This document shows, piece after piece, positions 53,157-62,053 of a DNA stretch of 64,000 bases (position 1 is its first letter; each line of letters begins with the position of its first letter). The translations under genes and the position numbers were made by a program. The notes under the pieces were generated by a model. It made no database searches. It had not been told where the DNA came from and saw only the letters and a list, made by a program, of their open reading frames with translations. This DNA comes from Zunongwangia sp. ESRF-bin46 (GTDB taxonomy: Bacteria; Bacteroidota; Bacteroidia; Flavobacteriales; Flavobacteriaceae): NCBI GenBank assembly GCA_002631855.1, contig NTLF01000017.1, positions 186,001 to 250,000 on the forward strand. Reading direction: 5' to 3'.

Positions 53157-54716
53157 TTACTCTTCTGGTGGGTAACCGTTTATTTCTTCGAAAACCCTGT
53201 CGAAATTTTCTCTAAGGTATGAGCGCAGTTTTAATCGGTAATCATTTTTTAACCAACTTACAAAGTTGTGGGTACTTTTACTAATACACTTAGTATAACG
53301 CTCTATGCGATGGTCTATATCGTCTCCCAGCTCTTTAGCAAGTATTAAAGCATCAAACACATCTTCACTGTTTTCTATACAAATTTTGGCATGCTGCTCA
53401 ATAGAACGTTCTAAGATAACTTTAGTGGACTCGCCATTTTTTACCGATTCTGTGTACGCCTTTTTTACATTAAAATAAACATCTTCAGAATTAGAGAATT
53501 GCTCTCGTAGTTCATCGGGCATTTCATATTTAAAATTGCTTTCAAGCTCCTCGTCATCTATTAAGTTATCCAAGAAATACTTTGGAGATTTAAAAATACG
53601 CTGCCAATCTAAATCTTCTCCCCAAGCACCAAAACGGTAAAAGTTATTACCTAAATCGATTACATTAAAGGTAGTTTTATTGTTAGTGATACGAGAACCG
53701 CGCCCAATCATTTGGTAATATAAAGTCAACGAACGTGTTGCACGGTTTAAGATGATCGTGTCGACAGTAGGCTCATCAAACCCAGTTGTTAAAATACTTA
53801 CTGAAGTCAATATGGCATCAGGTGTTTCCCGAAACCATTTCAATATCATTTTACGTTCTTTTTTTGAAGCAGTATTATCTAGGTGCATAATTGGGTACCC
53901 TGCACGTTTAAATGTATCATAAACATACAATGAGGTATTGATACCATTATTGAAGATCAATGTTTTTTTCCCTTTACTACGTTCTTCATAAGCTTGTAGC
54001 AACCTACTAAGCATATCTGTTCCCGTATATAAATCGTCTGAAGATTGCACGGTATAATCCCCGTTAGACCCCACTACAAGTGAAGTAAGACCAACATTAT
54101 AAGAATAATTTAAAGCACGAGCCAAAAATTCATTTTCAATCAAAGCTGGAATGCTTTCCCCTACAATAAGCTCATCATAATTATCCTTCATAGGAAGTTC
54201 TATATTCGAACTTAATGGTGTTGCTGTAACCCCCAATAAAAATGATTTATCGAAGTATTTAAAAAGTTTGGTAAACGAGTTGTAATGCGCTTCATCAATA
54301 ATAACCAAGCCAATATCTGAAATATCCAGCATATTGTCCCGTAACCTATTATTGAGCGTTTCTACCATTGCAACAAAACAACTATACTGATTTTGATCGT
54401 CAAGGTTAGCGGTACTATTAATCACTTTGTTAACCACACCAAACTCGGTCAACATTTTTGACGTTTGTTTACAAAGTTCTATCCGGTGGGTTAACACCAG
54501 TACTTTTTTGTTTCGGGTTCTAAGATACTCTCTAACTATTTCAGAAAAAATAACCGTTTTACCACCACCAGTAGGTAATTGATATAATAGGTGATAGTCT
54601 TCTGGAGCTTCCTCAAAACTTTTAAAAATCTTGTTTATAGCTCCCTTTTGGTAGTTATAAAGGTCTTTATCGGTTTTCTTTTCTTTTAAAACAGTGTTGT
54701 TGCTCGCCATGGTCAT
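53157..54716 (-). CDS. SF2 DEAD/DEAH helicase
   Basis: 519 residues. Walker A is QLPTGGGKTVIF, motif II VIIDEAHYN (DEAH), motif III TATP, motif VI QMIGRGSR. The sequence resembles the helicase part of type I/III restriction subunits and XPB-like repair proteins, but no nuclease or target domain is attached; an extra 150 residues at the C-terminus are helical and acidic. It is probably a house DNA or RNA helicase. The GDPD gene lies downstream on the same strand with 108 bases between. Confidence 0.85.
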   Translation of the reverse strand: MTMASNNTVLKEKKTDKDLYNYQKGAINKIFKSFEEAPEDYHLLYQLPTGGGKTVIFSEIVREYLRTRNKKVLVLTHRIELCKQTSKMLTEFGVVNKVINSTANLDDQNQYSCFVAMVETLNNRLRDNMLDISDIGLVIIDEAHYNSFTKLFKYFDKSFLLGVTATPLSSNIELPMKDNYDELIVGESIPALIENEFLARALNYSYNVGLTSLVVGSNGDYTVQSSDDLYTGTDMLSRLLQAYEERSKGKKTLIFNNGINTSLYVYDTFKRAGYPIMHLDNTASKKERKMILKWFRETPDAILTSVSILTTGFDEPTVDTIILNRATRSLTLYYQMIGRGSRITNNKTTFNVIDLGNNFYRFGAWGEDLDWQRIFKSPKYFLDNLIDDEELESNFKYEMPDELREQFSNSEDVYFNVKKAYTESVKNGESTKVILERSIEQHAKICIENSEDVFDALILAKELGDDIDHRIERYTKCISKSTHNFVSWLKNDYRLKLRSYLRENFDRVFEEINGYPPEE

Positions 54717-54824
54717 TTAAATTCCTTTCTGAAAAATAAGGTTGCAAAAATAAGGCCTTTTAAGTGGTTTAAAAGAATTTTACGAAAGAAATCTAAAAAA
54801 TTTTAATTAATTAGATAATTGAAG

Positions 54825-55619
54825 CTATTGTTTAACAATATTACTTTCACGAATTTTAATACTGCGTAAAGGATAGTTAGTAGCAATACCGTCAATGCCA
54901 CTATATATTGCCGATTGTATTTCTTGAGAAGAATTTAAGGTGTATGAAATAATTTTTATGTTATTTATATGAGCAAGCTGAACTTGAGTATAGGTTGGCA
55001 CTCCAGAGGGACCTATATATTCTCCTCCAATACTTATAATTTTATCTATTTCAGTTTGCCCCCACTTTCTTCCTACTAAATATTTAACAGGAATAGTTGC
55101 GTTTATTTCTTTAACTCTTCTAATTTCATTGAAATTAAAAGCTATTACTGAAACTTCTTCTTCCATTTTTAATTCTTCAATCAAAGAAACAACATCGTCC
55201 GCCATATGAGCATCTTTAATTTCAATTTCTACTTTTATATTTTCTTTGGCCAACTGTAATACTTCTCTTAAAGTAGGAATGCGTTCATTTTTAAAATCTG
55301 AATCAAACTTTAAAGTATAACCCGCCTCTAGCTTACTAATTTCAGAATATGTTTTTGAAGAAAGAAGTCCTGACCTATTTGTTGTCCTGTCTAGTGTACT
55401 ATCATGTAACACTACAATTTTTCTGTCTTTTGTATAGCGGACATCACATTCAAAATAATCAGCACCTGCTTCAATGGCTTTTTTAAACGCACTCATTGTA
55501 TTTTCAGGAGCTATACTTGAATAGCCACGATGAGCACTAATTACAAATTTTTGTTTAATAGGCGCATACTCAAAAGACATAACCCCAAATAGAAGAATAA
55601 GTAAACTCACTTTTTTCAT
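54825..55619 (-). CDS. Glycerophosphodiester phosphodiesterase, secreted
   Basis: 264 residues with a signal peptide (SLLILLFGVMSFEYAP) and a complete GDPD TIM barrel: HRGYSSIAPENTMSAFKKAI, then the metal ligands in FECDVRYTKDRKIVVLHDST, and IEIK near the middle. The enzyme splits deacylated phospholipids such as glycerophosphocholine to sn-glycerol-3-phosphate and the alcohol, in the periplasm. Calcium is the expected cofactor. Next to it lies a stretch with tiny genes on the other strand. Confidence 0.9.
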   Translation of the reverse strand: MKKVSLLILLFGVMSFEYAPIKQKFVISAHRGYSSIAPENTMSAFKKAIEAGADYFECDVRYTKDRKIVVLHDSTLDRTTNRSGLLSSKTYSEISKLEAGYTLKFDSDFKNERIPTLREVLQLAKENIKVEIEIKDAHMADDVVSLIEELKMEEEVSVIAFNFNEIRRVKEINATIPVKYLVGRKWGQTEIDKIISIGGEYIGPSGVPTYTQVQLAHINNIKIISYTLNSSQEIQSAIYSGIDGIATNYPLRSIKIRESNIVKQ

Positions 55620-55770
55620 GCTTTTATTTTTATCTAAAATAAAAACCGCCCATAAGTAAGTTATTAAGCAAAGGTTATGGTATTACTATTTTATATAGCT
55701 GTGGTATTAAGTTTTTATCACTATTTAATATGACCTTACAGCTATAAATGTTAAATATAAGTTAAATTAC

Positions 55771-55777
55771 TACTTTG
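55771..55777 (+). promoter_or_regulatory. Possible -7 box for the tiny-gene operon
   Basis: TACTTTG, 71 bases before the first tiny gene. The upstream element is poor, so this is only a candidate. Confidence 0.3.
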
Positions 55778-55848
55778 TAATGCATAGTACTGTAACAAAG
55801 ATGATACTACGTCGTCTATTTAATATAACCCGATAAAAACTATTTATT

Positions 55849-55935
55849 ATGAGAACATTAGACAGCAATCAAATCACGGAAAGATTACAGAACTCAAACA
55901 GCTATGCTTGGAATCAAAAAAGAAGATACCGATAA
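55849..55935 (+). CDS. 28-residue peptide, first of a tandem pair
   Basis: ATG at 55849, stop at 55933-55935. The product reads MRTLDSNQITERLQNSNS, then YAWNQKRRYR. It aligns without gaps to the peptide at 55975-56061: seven of the nine differing codons are silent and only I9L and Q14H change the protein. That pattern shows selection on the protein, so it is a real gene. The end is aromatic and basic. No export signal. Function unknown. Confidence 0.7.
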   Translation: MRTLDSNQITERLQNSNSYAWNQKRRYR

Positions 55936-55974
55936 GCAATAATCATTATTAATTAACTTATAAAAACAAAAGCC

Positions 55975-56061
55975 ATGAGAACTTTAGACAGCAACCAACT
56001 TACAGAAAGATTACACAACTCGAACAGCTATGCTTGGAACCAGAAAAGAAGGTACCGATAA
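55975..56061 (+). CDS. 28-residue peptide, second of a tandem pair
   Basis: A near-copy of the first peptide: MRTLDSNQLTERLHNSNS and then the same YAWNQKRRYR end. The two genes are separated by 39 bases. Lack of a Shine-Dalgarno site is normal in Bacteroidota. The strict conservation of the C-terminal ten residues suggests that this is the active part, for example a nucleic-acid- or membrane-contacting peptide. Confidence 0.7.
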   Translation: MRTLDSNQLTERLHNSNSYAWNQKRRYR

Positions 56062-56097
56062 GCTGAGGTCATCATCAATCAATTAAAATTAACTACC

Positions 56098-56232
56098 ATG
56101 AAAATTCAAAGAAACGTTAGAAAAAGGCTGATAAGTGCTGCAAGAAAACAGCATTCCTTCTTCCCTTTTAGAGAAAACACCCATACGTATGAAGACCCTT
56201 ATTTTGAAGAAACCAACCGCTACGCTTACTAA
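56098..56232 (+). CDS. 44-residue basic peptide, third of the tiny-gene set
   Basis: ATG at 56098, TAA at 56230-56232. N-terminal half strongly basic (MKIQRNVRKRLISAARKQHS), C-terminal half acidic and aromatic, ending EETNRYAY. It is not a paralogue of the two 28-mers, but has the same type of aromatic end and is spaced 36 bases after them. A strong bidirectional terminator follows, so these three genes seem to make one short transcript. Function unknown. Confidence 0.6.
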   Translation: MKIQRNVRKRLISAARKQHSFFPFRENTHTYEDPYFEETNRYAY

Positions 56233-56256
56233 AGCCACAAGGTTGACAGAAATGTA

Positions 56257-56291
56257 AAAAGCTGAAATTATTTAAAATTTCAGCTTTTTCT
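56257..56291. terminator. Bidirectional terminator
   Basis: AAAAGCTGAAAT-TATTTAAA-ATTTCAGCTTTT: a 12-bp stem with A and T runs on both sides, shared by the tiny-gene operon (plus) and the ACP-end of the polyketide cluster (minus). Confidence 0.85.
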
Positions 56292-56298
56292 TTTATAC

Positions 56299-56553
56299 TT
56301 ACTTTGTTTTTAGTTTTTGTTTAATGATTTCAATCGCATCATTAATAGTACGAAGGTTTTCCATATCGGCATTCGCAAACTCTACATCAAACTCATCTTC
56401 TACGTCCAGAACCACATCTACCAAATGGGCTGAGTTTATATTTAATTCCCCCGTAAGATCCTTATCTGGTGCTATATCTTCTTCTGAAACATCTTCCGGT
56501 AAATACGTTTTTATAATAGGAAGCAGTTTCGCATAAATTTGTTCGGTGGTCAT
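56299..56553 (-). CDS. Acyl carrier protein of the polyketide cluster
   Basis: The start at 56553 gives 84 residues and lies one base after the KAS stop; an earlier in-frame ATG would overlap it. The helical ACP fold is clear (LNINSAHLVDVVLDVEDEF). S41 is the phosphopantetheine site, in NSA where most ACPs have DSL. It is the last gene of the cluster and presumably carries the chain elongated by the FAS-type enzymes before it. The ACP does not look like the housekeeping AcpP. Confidence 0.85.
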   Translation of the reverse strand: MTTEQIYAKLLPIIKTYLPEDVSEEDIAPDKDLTGELNINSAHLVDVVLDVEDEFDVEFANADMENLRTINDAIEIIKQKLKTK

Positions 56554-56554
56554 A

Positions 56555-57832
56555 TCAATTTTTTCTTCTAAAGATAACACACGCATTCACATCACCAAAA
56601 CCGAAACTAGCTTTTATCGCGGTTTGAATATTGGTTTTTAATAATTTCTTCGGAATTTTTTCAGAAGCTATCATTTTTTCAATTTCTGGATGTACTGTTT
56701 CACAGTTTACATTCGGAAAAACAAAACCTTCTTTTAACTGAAGTATAGTTGAAACAACTTCAATACTACCACTCGCGGCCAAACAATGTCCCGTCATTCC
56801 TTTCAATGAATTTATATATGGAAAGTCAGTTCCTTTTCTTCCCAACGCTTCACTCCAATTTTGTATTTCCAAAGCGTCTTTTGTGGTTGCAGTAAGGTGG
56901 CCATTTATATAATCGATTTCTGAAGCTTCAATTCCCTCTTGATTTAAACTCTCGGTAATACATCGCTGTACGGCAAGGCTATTGGGTGCGGTCATACTAC
57001 CCTCACCTCTTTGTCCGCCGCTATTTACAAAACCACCCAACACTTCTGCATAGATAGTTGCACCTCTTGTTTGGGCACTCTCTAGTGATTCTAACAATAA
57101 TGCTCCGGCTCCGCAACCCGGGACAAATCCGTTAGCGTTGGCATCCAACGGTCTCGACGCTGCTGTTGGATTGTCATTGTATTGATAAGGTAATATTCGC
57201 ATCGCATCGAAACCACCCCAAACATATGGGCCGCCATCGTTACTGCTTCCGCAGAGCATTTGAGTCGCTTTGCCTGATGCAATATGTTCATAACCCATTA
57301 TAATTGCTTCGGTTCCGGTGGCGCAAGCTGAGGAATTGCCCGTAACTCTATTTCCGGCACCTATCATTCCTCCCAGATATGCAGCTACGCTACTCGCCAT
57401 TGTTTGTGCAACACTCGTACTTCCCAATCGGCGTACGTTGCCATCATCAATTTTATAAAATGATTCCCTAAATTTTTCTACAGAACTGTTACCAGAGCCA
57501 AAAATAATACCCAAATCCCATAGTGGTCCATTGTCCTTACCTACAGGTTGAACTCCCGCATCTTTTAGCGCATCCATTCCAGCAATAACGCCATATAAAA
57601 TGTTGTCACTATTGAAGTTTTTAAGTTGAAGATCGGTAAAATATTCTTTTATTTTTTCTTCTGAAATGGTTGCGACTCCTCCAATTTGGCACGAAAAGTT
57701 TAGTTCTTTTAGTTTTTCATGAAACGTAACACCTGAAGTTCCAGATTGAATAGCTTCTGTAAATTCAGTTACTCCTACTCCATTGGGTGCCACTACACCA
57801 AGACCTGTAACCACTACCCTATTCTTCATCAT
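56555..57832 (-). CDS. Beta-ketoacyl-ACP synthase (KAS II-like) of the cluster
   Basis: 425 residues with the thiolase fold. The triad is C170 (NSSACATG), H312 and H349 (GMTGHCLAASG). The first His lies in GHLTAT instead of the usual GTGT-type stretch, which marks it as a specialised, not the house, FabF. It elongates acyl-ACP with malonyl-ACP. Overlap of 14 bases with the dehydratase gene shows coupled translation. Confidence 0.85.
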   Translation of the reverse strand: MMKNRVVVTGLGVVAPNGVGVTEFTEAIQSGTSGVTFHEKLKELNFSCQIGGVATISEEKIKEYFTDLQLKNFNSDNILYGVIAGMDALKDAGVQPVGKDNGPLWDLGIIFGSGNSSVEKFRESFYKIDDGNVRRLGSTSVAQTMASSVAAYLGGMIGAGNRVTGNSSACATGTEAIIMGYEHIASGKATQMLCGSSNDGGPYVWGGFDAMRILPYQYNDNPTAASRPLDANANGFVPGCGAGALLLESLESAQTRGATIYAEVLGGFVNSGGQRGEGSMTAPNSLAVQRCITESLNQEGIEASEIDYINGHLTATTKDALEIQNWSEALGRKGTDFPYINSLKGMTGHCLAASGSIEVVSTILQLKEGFVFPNVNCETVHPEIEKMIASEKIPKKLLKTNIQTAIKASFGFGDVNACVIFRRKN

Positions 57833-58295
57833 CTGAAGTTTTAATCATTCCACTAATGGTTCCTTTACAGATAATCTCATCTTTGCTATTGAGCATTTTT
57901 ACAGCACATTTCAGTTTATTAAACCGAAAGTATTCTTTTTCAGAAACCACAGTAACAGTTTCTCCTGGATAAACCGGTTTCAAAAAATCGATGTTCGTAT
58001 TGCTTAACGCTACTTGTAAATTTTTTAAGGAATTTTCAGAAGTTGTTTCAGAAGTTGTTTCAGAAAGTAAATAAAAACCAAGACAAACTACACCAATTTG
58101 CGCCATACATTCGGTAAGGATAACACCTGGCGTTACGGCCATCTCTTTAAAATGTCCTTTATAAAAATATTCTTCCGGACTAAAAGTATAATTTCCTTCT
58201 ACTTTTTCTTCAGAAATAAAAGTCAACGCATCTACAAACAGAAAAGGTTTTTGATACGGAAGAGATTTTAATATGGTTTCAAATTTTGTTTCCAT
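57819..58295 (-). CDS. FabZ-like hotdog dehydratase of the cluster
   Basis: 158 residues, one hotdog domain. The active-site pair of the FabZ family is present: H48 in KGHFKEMAVTPGV and E62 in LTECMAQIG. It removes water from 3-hydroxyacyl-ACP to give trans-2-enoyl-ACP, which the FabL-like reductase encoded one base upstream would then reduce. Confidence 0.8.
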   Translation of the reverse strand: METKFETILKSLPYQKPFLFVDALTFISEEKVEGNYTFSPEEYFYKGHFKEMAVTPGVILTECMAQIGVVCLGFYLLSETTSETTSENSLKNLQVALSNTNIDFLKPVYPGETVTVVSEKEYFRFNKLKCAVKMLNSKDEIICKGTISGMIKTSDDEE

Positions 58296-59072
58296 TTACT
58301 GTAAACTTTCTCCTCCATCAACCGTTAAAACGGTGCCATTGATCCAGTTTGCTTCCTCTTTACAAAGTAAATAAACCGAATTTGCAACATCTTCAGGGGT
58401 TGTTAATCTATTAAACGGACTCCTTTTTTTTGCTTTTTCGGTAAGGATTTCACTTCCGGGGATTAATTTAAATGAAGGGGTCAAGGTTGTTCCTGCTTGT
58501 ATGCAATTGGTTGTAATCTTCATAGGAGCTAGTTCTACAGCCATTTGCCGCATTAAGGCTTCCAAGGTAGCTTTAGCTGCCGAAACCGCTCCATAGCCAG
58601 GCCAAACTTTTGTATTTCCCTCACTGGTAAAAGCAATGTTCCTTGCATTTTCAGTAAAAATTTCTTCGGCAATTAAAGCTTGTGTCCATTCGTACCAGCT
58701 AGTGGCCATTCCGTGTAAAGTAATATCAAGGTCTGTCATAGATAGCATGTTCAATTGGGCGGCTTGCATTGTTTTTAAACTTCCCTTGGCAATGCTATGT
58801 AGCAATAGTTTACATTTATTTTTAGGTATAGAAGTTAATACTGTTTTGATTGTTGTTTCTTTTAAAGCATCTTTATTAAAATCCATTACTTCAACACCAG
58901 CTCCTTTCATTTTTTCTAAATGTTCACTCAACTCTGGCATATTGTTTTTTCGAGTACGATGTACAATACAAATATTCATCCCACATAAGGCTAGTTTATG
59001 AGCAGTCGCAAGTCCTAGACCGCTACTGCCGCCTAAAATTAATGCCCATTGATTGTTAAACTCTTTTTTCAT
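58296..59072 (-). CDS. FabL-like enoyl-ACP reductase (SDR) of the cluster
   Basis: 258 residues, Rossmann SDR with the N-terminal GGSSGLG. The catalytic pair is Y160 and K167, i.e. Tyr-x6-Lys, the pattern of enoyl-ACP reductases (FabI, FabL), not the Tyr-x3-Lys of ketoreductases; the preceding LLHSIAKGS also fits FabI/FabL. It probably reduces the enoyl-ACP made by the neighbouring dehydratase. A ketoreductase gene is lacking in the cluster, so FabG of the main pathway must serve. The gap to the PKS gene is one base. Confidence 0.75.
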   Translation of the reverse strand: MKKEFNNQWALILGGSSGLGLATAHKLALCGMNICIVHRTRKNNMPELSEHLEKMKGAGVEVMDFNKDALKETTIKTVLTSIPKNKCKLLLHSIAKGSLKTMQAAQLNMLSMTDLDITLHGMATSWYEWTQALIAEEIFTENARNIAFTSEGNTKVWPGYGAVSAAKATLEALMRQMAVELAPMKITTNCIQAGTTLTPSFKLIPGSEILTEKAKKRSPFNRLTTPEDVANSVYLLCKEEANWINGTVLTVDGGESLQ

Positions 59073-59073
59073 T

Positions 59074-60126
59074 TTAAAATTCTAAAAGGATTCGTTGCGC
59101 TGAAAAACCAGGGCCAAAACTTAACATAAGTCCTATATCCCCTGGATTTGTCTTTTTATTTAAAAACCTTTCTAAAACAAAAAGCACTGTAACACTGCTC
59201 ATATTACCATACAATTTAAGAACTTCTTTGGTATCATCTATGTTTTTTCCTAAACTTCCGAAAAGCTCTTCCACCGTTTGCACTATTTTTTTTCCACCAG
59301 GATGAAATATAAGATAGTCCACATTTTCAATTGTTTTATTATTTTTCTCTAAAAATGGATGTACGATATTTGGAAAATGATCGGCTATGGTCTGTGGTAC
59401 TTCTTTATCCAAAATCATTTGTAAACCAGTATTTACCAGCTTAAACCCCATTAAATTGGTTGCATCATAAAAATGGTACATGGCTTCATCTAGCAAAGTA
59501 GGACCAGAATCTTCTTCGTTAGATGATAATAAAACACAAGCCGCGCCATCACCAAAGATTGCAGCACTCACGATATTTGCCATTGAATAATCATTTAACT
59601 GAAATGTTGCTGTTGGCGCTTCTAATGCAACAACAGCTGCACGTTTTCCAGGGTTGGCTTTTAAAAAGTTTTTGGCATAAATCATTCCTGAAACGCCAGC
59701 CGCGCAGCCCATTTCGGTAACAGGAAGGCGAACCACATCTTGCCGAAGCTGTAATTCATTAATTAAATATGCATCGACCGAAGGAATCATAAAACCCGTA
59801 CAACTTACTGTTATGATGTAATCGATATCTGTTGCTTTCCAGTTGGCTTTTTGTAATGCTTTTTCTAAAGATTGTTTGCCTAGTTTTTTAACTTCTCTTA
59901 CATATATTTCATTTCTAGATTCAAAATCGGTGTGCGTAAAAACCTGTTCGGGATCCATTATTGAGTATCTACGCTCTACCCCAGAACCTTCGAAAATTTT
60001 AATCACCTTTCTCTGAAAACGAGATTCTTGACCTTCTAACCACATTTTAACAAGTGGCAACGTTTCTTGTGTAGTTTGGGAATAAGGTGGTAATTGCGTG
60101 GCTACCGATTTAATTTTTACGCTCAT
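59074..60126 (-). CDS. Type III polyketide synthase
   Basis: The start at 60126 gives 350 residues, the family norm; it overlaps the methyltransferase stop by four bases (ATGA). The catalytic triad is C141 (TEMGCAAGVSG), H275 (LIFHPGG) and N308 (YGNMSS). These enzymes extend an acyl starter with malonyl-CoA and close an aromatic ring, giving alkylresorcinols, alkylpyrones or phloroglucinols. The FAS-type genes behind it in the cluster suggest a long acyl-ACP starter, as in Azotobacter ArsB/C. Confidence 0.9.
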   Translation of the reverse strand: MSVKIKSVATQLPPYSQTTQETLPLVKMWLEGQESRFQRKVIKIFEGSGVERRYSIMDPEQVFTHTDFESRNEIYVREVKKLGKQSLEKALQKANWKATDIDYIITVSCTGFMIPSVDAYLINELQLRQDVVRLPVTEMGCAAGVSGMIYAKNFLKANPGKRAAVVALEAPTATFQLNDYSMANIVSAAIFGDGAACVLLSSNEEDSGPTLLDEAMYHFYDATNLMGFKLVNTGLQMILDKEVPQTIADHFPNIVHPFLEKNNKTIENVDYLIFHPGGKKIVQTVEELFGSLGKNIDDTKEVLKLYGNMSSVTVLFVLERFLNKKTNPGDIGLMLSFGPGFSAQRILLEF

Positions 60127-60839
60127 AAATTGTTTTTTAAAATCCATTGATAACGAAAAGCCCATTTCCAATAGATTAGGGATTGTTGGTTGTTGATTTT
60201 TTCTGAAAAATGCTCTAATTCTTTTCTTTTAAACCCTCTGGCTACCGATACCAAGCCATCGTGACGGGCAATTTTCGTTTTTAAAAATACCCTGCTAAAC
60301 CCTTTAAACAATATAAAAGCTGCTTTACTACGTTGCAAATCATTTACTACTACTCCTATTTTTGATGTATATACCAAGTTTTGAAGAATGGTTAGAATAC
60401 TATCATTTTTAAAATGGTGCAAAAACAAATTACATAGTGTTATATCAGATTTTGGGATTGATTCTTTTGAAAAAACATCAACAGTATTAAAGGTAAGGTT
60501 TTCATAGCTTTTTGATCGCTCTTTTGCTTCTGAAATTATATTAGGGTTTGCATCTAGACCAATTAGCCTAAAATTATATCCATTTCGTTTTCCAAAACGA
60601 GCACACTTCCTAAGCATTTCCCCATCACCACATCCTACATCAACAATAGTAAGTGACTTATTTTTAGGGCTTTCTTTTAGTAACTCTCTAATTCCTTTTA
60701 ATGTTATGTTTGCGCCACCCAATAAGCTGCTAACGGTTTTTAAATCGGTTAACACAGCTTGCATTTCTTTGCCTTGTAAGTTGAAATCGTCCATGATTTC
60801 AGTTTCAGCAGACCGTTTTTTTGAAGTATACTTAGGCAT
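60123..60839 (-). CDS. SAM-dependent methyltransferase of the cluster
   Basis: 238 residues. Motif I is IVDVGCGDGEMLRKC. The UbiE/COQ5-like layout continues with GLDANPN and SDITLCNLFLHHF. In type III PKS clusters of Bacteroidota a methyltransferase of this type accompanies the synthase and methylates the phenolic product. It overlaps the FAD gene by eight bases and the PKS gene by four. Confidence 0.85.
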   Translation of the reverse strand: MPKYTSKKRSAETEIMDDFNLQGKEMQAVLTDLKTVSSLLGGANITLKGIRELLKESPKNKSLTIVDVGCGDGEMLRKCARFGKRNGYNFRLIGLDANPNIISEAKERSKSYENLTFNTVDVFSKESIPKSDITLCNLFLHHFKNDSILTILQNLVYTSKIGVVVNDLQRSKAAFILFKGFSRVFLKTKIARHDGLVSVARGFKRKELEHFSEKINNQQSLIYWKWAFRYQWILKNNL

Positions 60840-61965
60840 TTTTTATAGGGGTTCCGTGTGTTTTGTTTATAATTGTATTCAGTAGACTTGGAAATGTGTT
60901 AAGCAAAGAAAAACCTATATTGGCTGTTGTATCATTCATAAGTAATTTTTGTATGTATCTGCCGGTTTTCAATCGTTTTGAAAAAGTATAGTTCCATTGG
61001 TTTTCATACTCTTTCTCTAAAATGTTTCTATCTATTTTATTGTTTTTGTATTGTTTCAGAAATAATTCGGAAAAAAGTTTAGCACTATGAATGGCCATTG
61101 CCATACCATTTCCACAAAGCGGATGGATTAAACCCGCACTATCGCCTATCATAAAAATATGATTTTCAATCGGTTTTTTAGGTTGAAATGAAATCTGCCC
61201 AATCGTTAAAGGTGAATCAAATATTGGAATGGCTTCAGAAAAAAATTGATTTAAATTAGGGTTTTCACTCATATTGTTTTTCTGAAAATCTTCGATGCCT
61301 TTAAATTTCTTAAAAGAGTTGTAGGTGGTTAAATAGCAGGCGTTAACACCTCCCGTTTCAGTTTTTGAAAGGCCACAATATCCGCCTTTAAAAGTATGTA
61401 ATGCAACTGTATCTGCTGGAAAATCATACTTATAATGTGCTTTAACCGCTAGCCAAGAAGATTTTTGCTTTATAAAATTTCTTTTTAATTTTCTGTCAAT
61501 ATTTGACCGTTTTCCGTGGGCTCCCACTACAAATTTTGCCCTAAAGTTTGTATTATCTTGGGTTGTAATTGAAAAAAAATCTTTTTGAAATAAAATGGTA
61601 TCAACAGTTTTAAAAACAACGTCACTTGTTTCTTTCATTTTTTCGAACAGCAAATTGTCAAAGTAATACCGACTTAATCCAAAGCCTCCCAAGGGCAATT
61701 CAGTATGTAGTTTTTTATTGTTAGGATTTGTAATTTCAAGGCTTGAAATAGGTACAGCGCCTTCGGTTAAAGGATGAATATCTAAAGATTTTAAATAAGG
61801 TAATACTTCATTTGAAACATATTCGCCGCACACTTTATGATGAGGATAGGTGTTTTTCTCAATTAAAAGTACATCAACACCTTTTCTTGAAAGGTGCAAG
61901 GCACAGGTTAATCCTGCTAGGCCACCTCCAATTATTACAACATCATAGATTCTACTAATTGCCAT
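60832..61965 (-). CDS. FAD-dependent oxidoreductase (geranylgeranyl-reductase-like) of the cluster
   Basis: The start at 61965 gives 377 residues; an in-frame ATG nine codons upstream has no support. GGGLAGLT after the first strand binds the ADP of FAD, and FMIGDSAGLIHPLCGNGMAM is the second FAD motif. The family contains hydroxylases and reductases for lipid or aromatic products. It is the first gene of the seven-gene cluster, so transcription of the whole set probably starts before it. Confidence 0.8.
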   Translation of the reverse strand: MAISRIYDVVIIGGGLAGLTCALHLSRKGVDVLLIEKNTYPHHKVCGEYVSNEVLPYLKSLDIHPLTEGAVPISSLEITNPNNKKLHTELPLGGFGLSRYYFDNLLFEKMKETSDVVFKTVDTILFQKDFFSITTQDNTNFRAKFVVGAHGKRSNIDRKLKRNFIKQKSSWLAVKAHYKYDFPADTVALHTFKGGYCGLSKTETGGVNACYLTTYNSFKKFKGIEDFQKNNMSENPNLNQFFSEAIPIFDSPLTIGQISFQPKKPIENHIFMIGDSAGLIHPLCGNGMAMAIHSAKLFSELFLKQYKNNKIDRNILEKEYENQWNYTFSKRLKTGRYIQKLLMNDTTANIGFSLLNTFPSLLNTIINKTHGTPIKNA

Positions 61966-61997
61966 TGCATAAAGTAAACGGGATTTTACCACATAAA

Positions 61998-62030
61998 AAA
62001 ATCCTGCTTCAATATATAAAGCAGGATTAA
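61998..62030 (-). terminator. Terminator of the OmpA-family gene
   Basis: On the minus strand: AATCCTGCTT-TATATATTG-AAGCAGGATT followed by seven T residues, 24 bases after the stop. Confidence 0.85.
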
Positions 62031-62053
62031 TTGTGTATTAGTGTAAATAGTTC

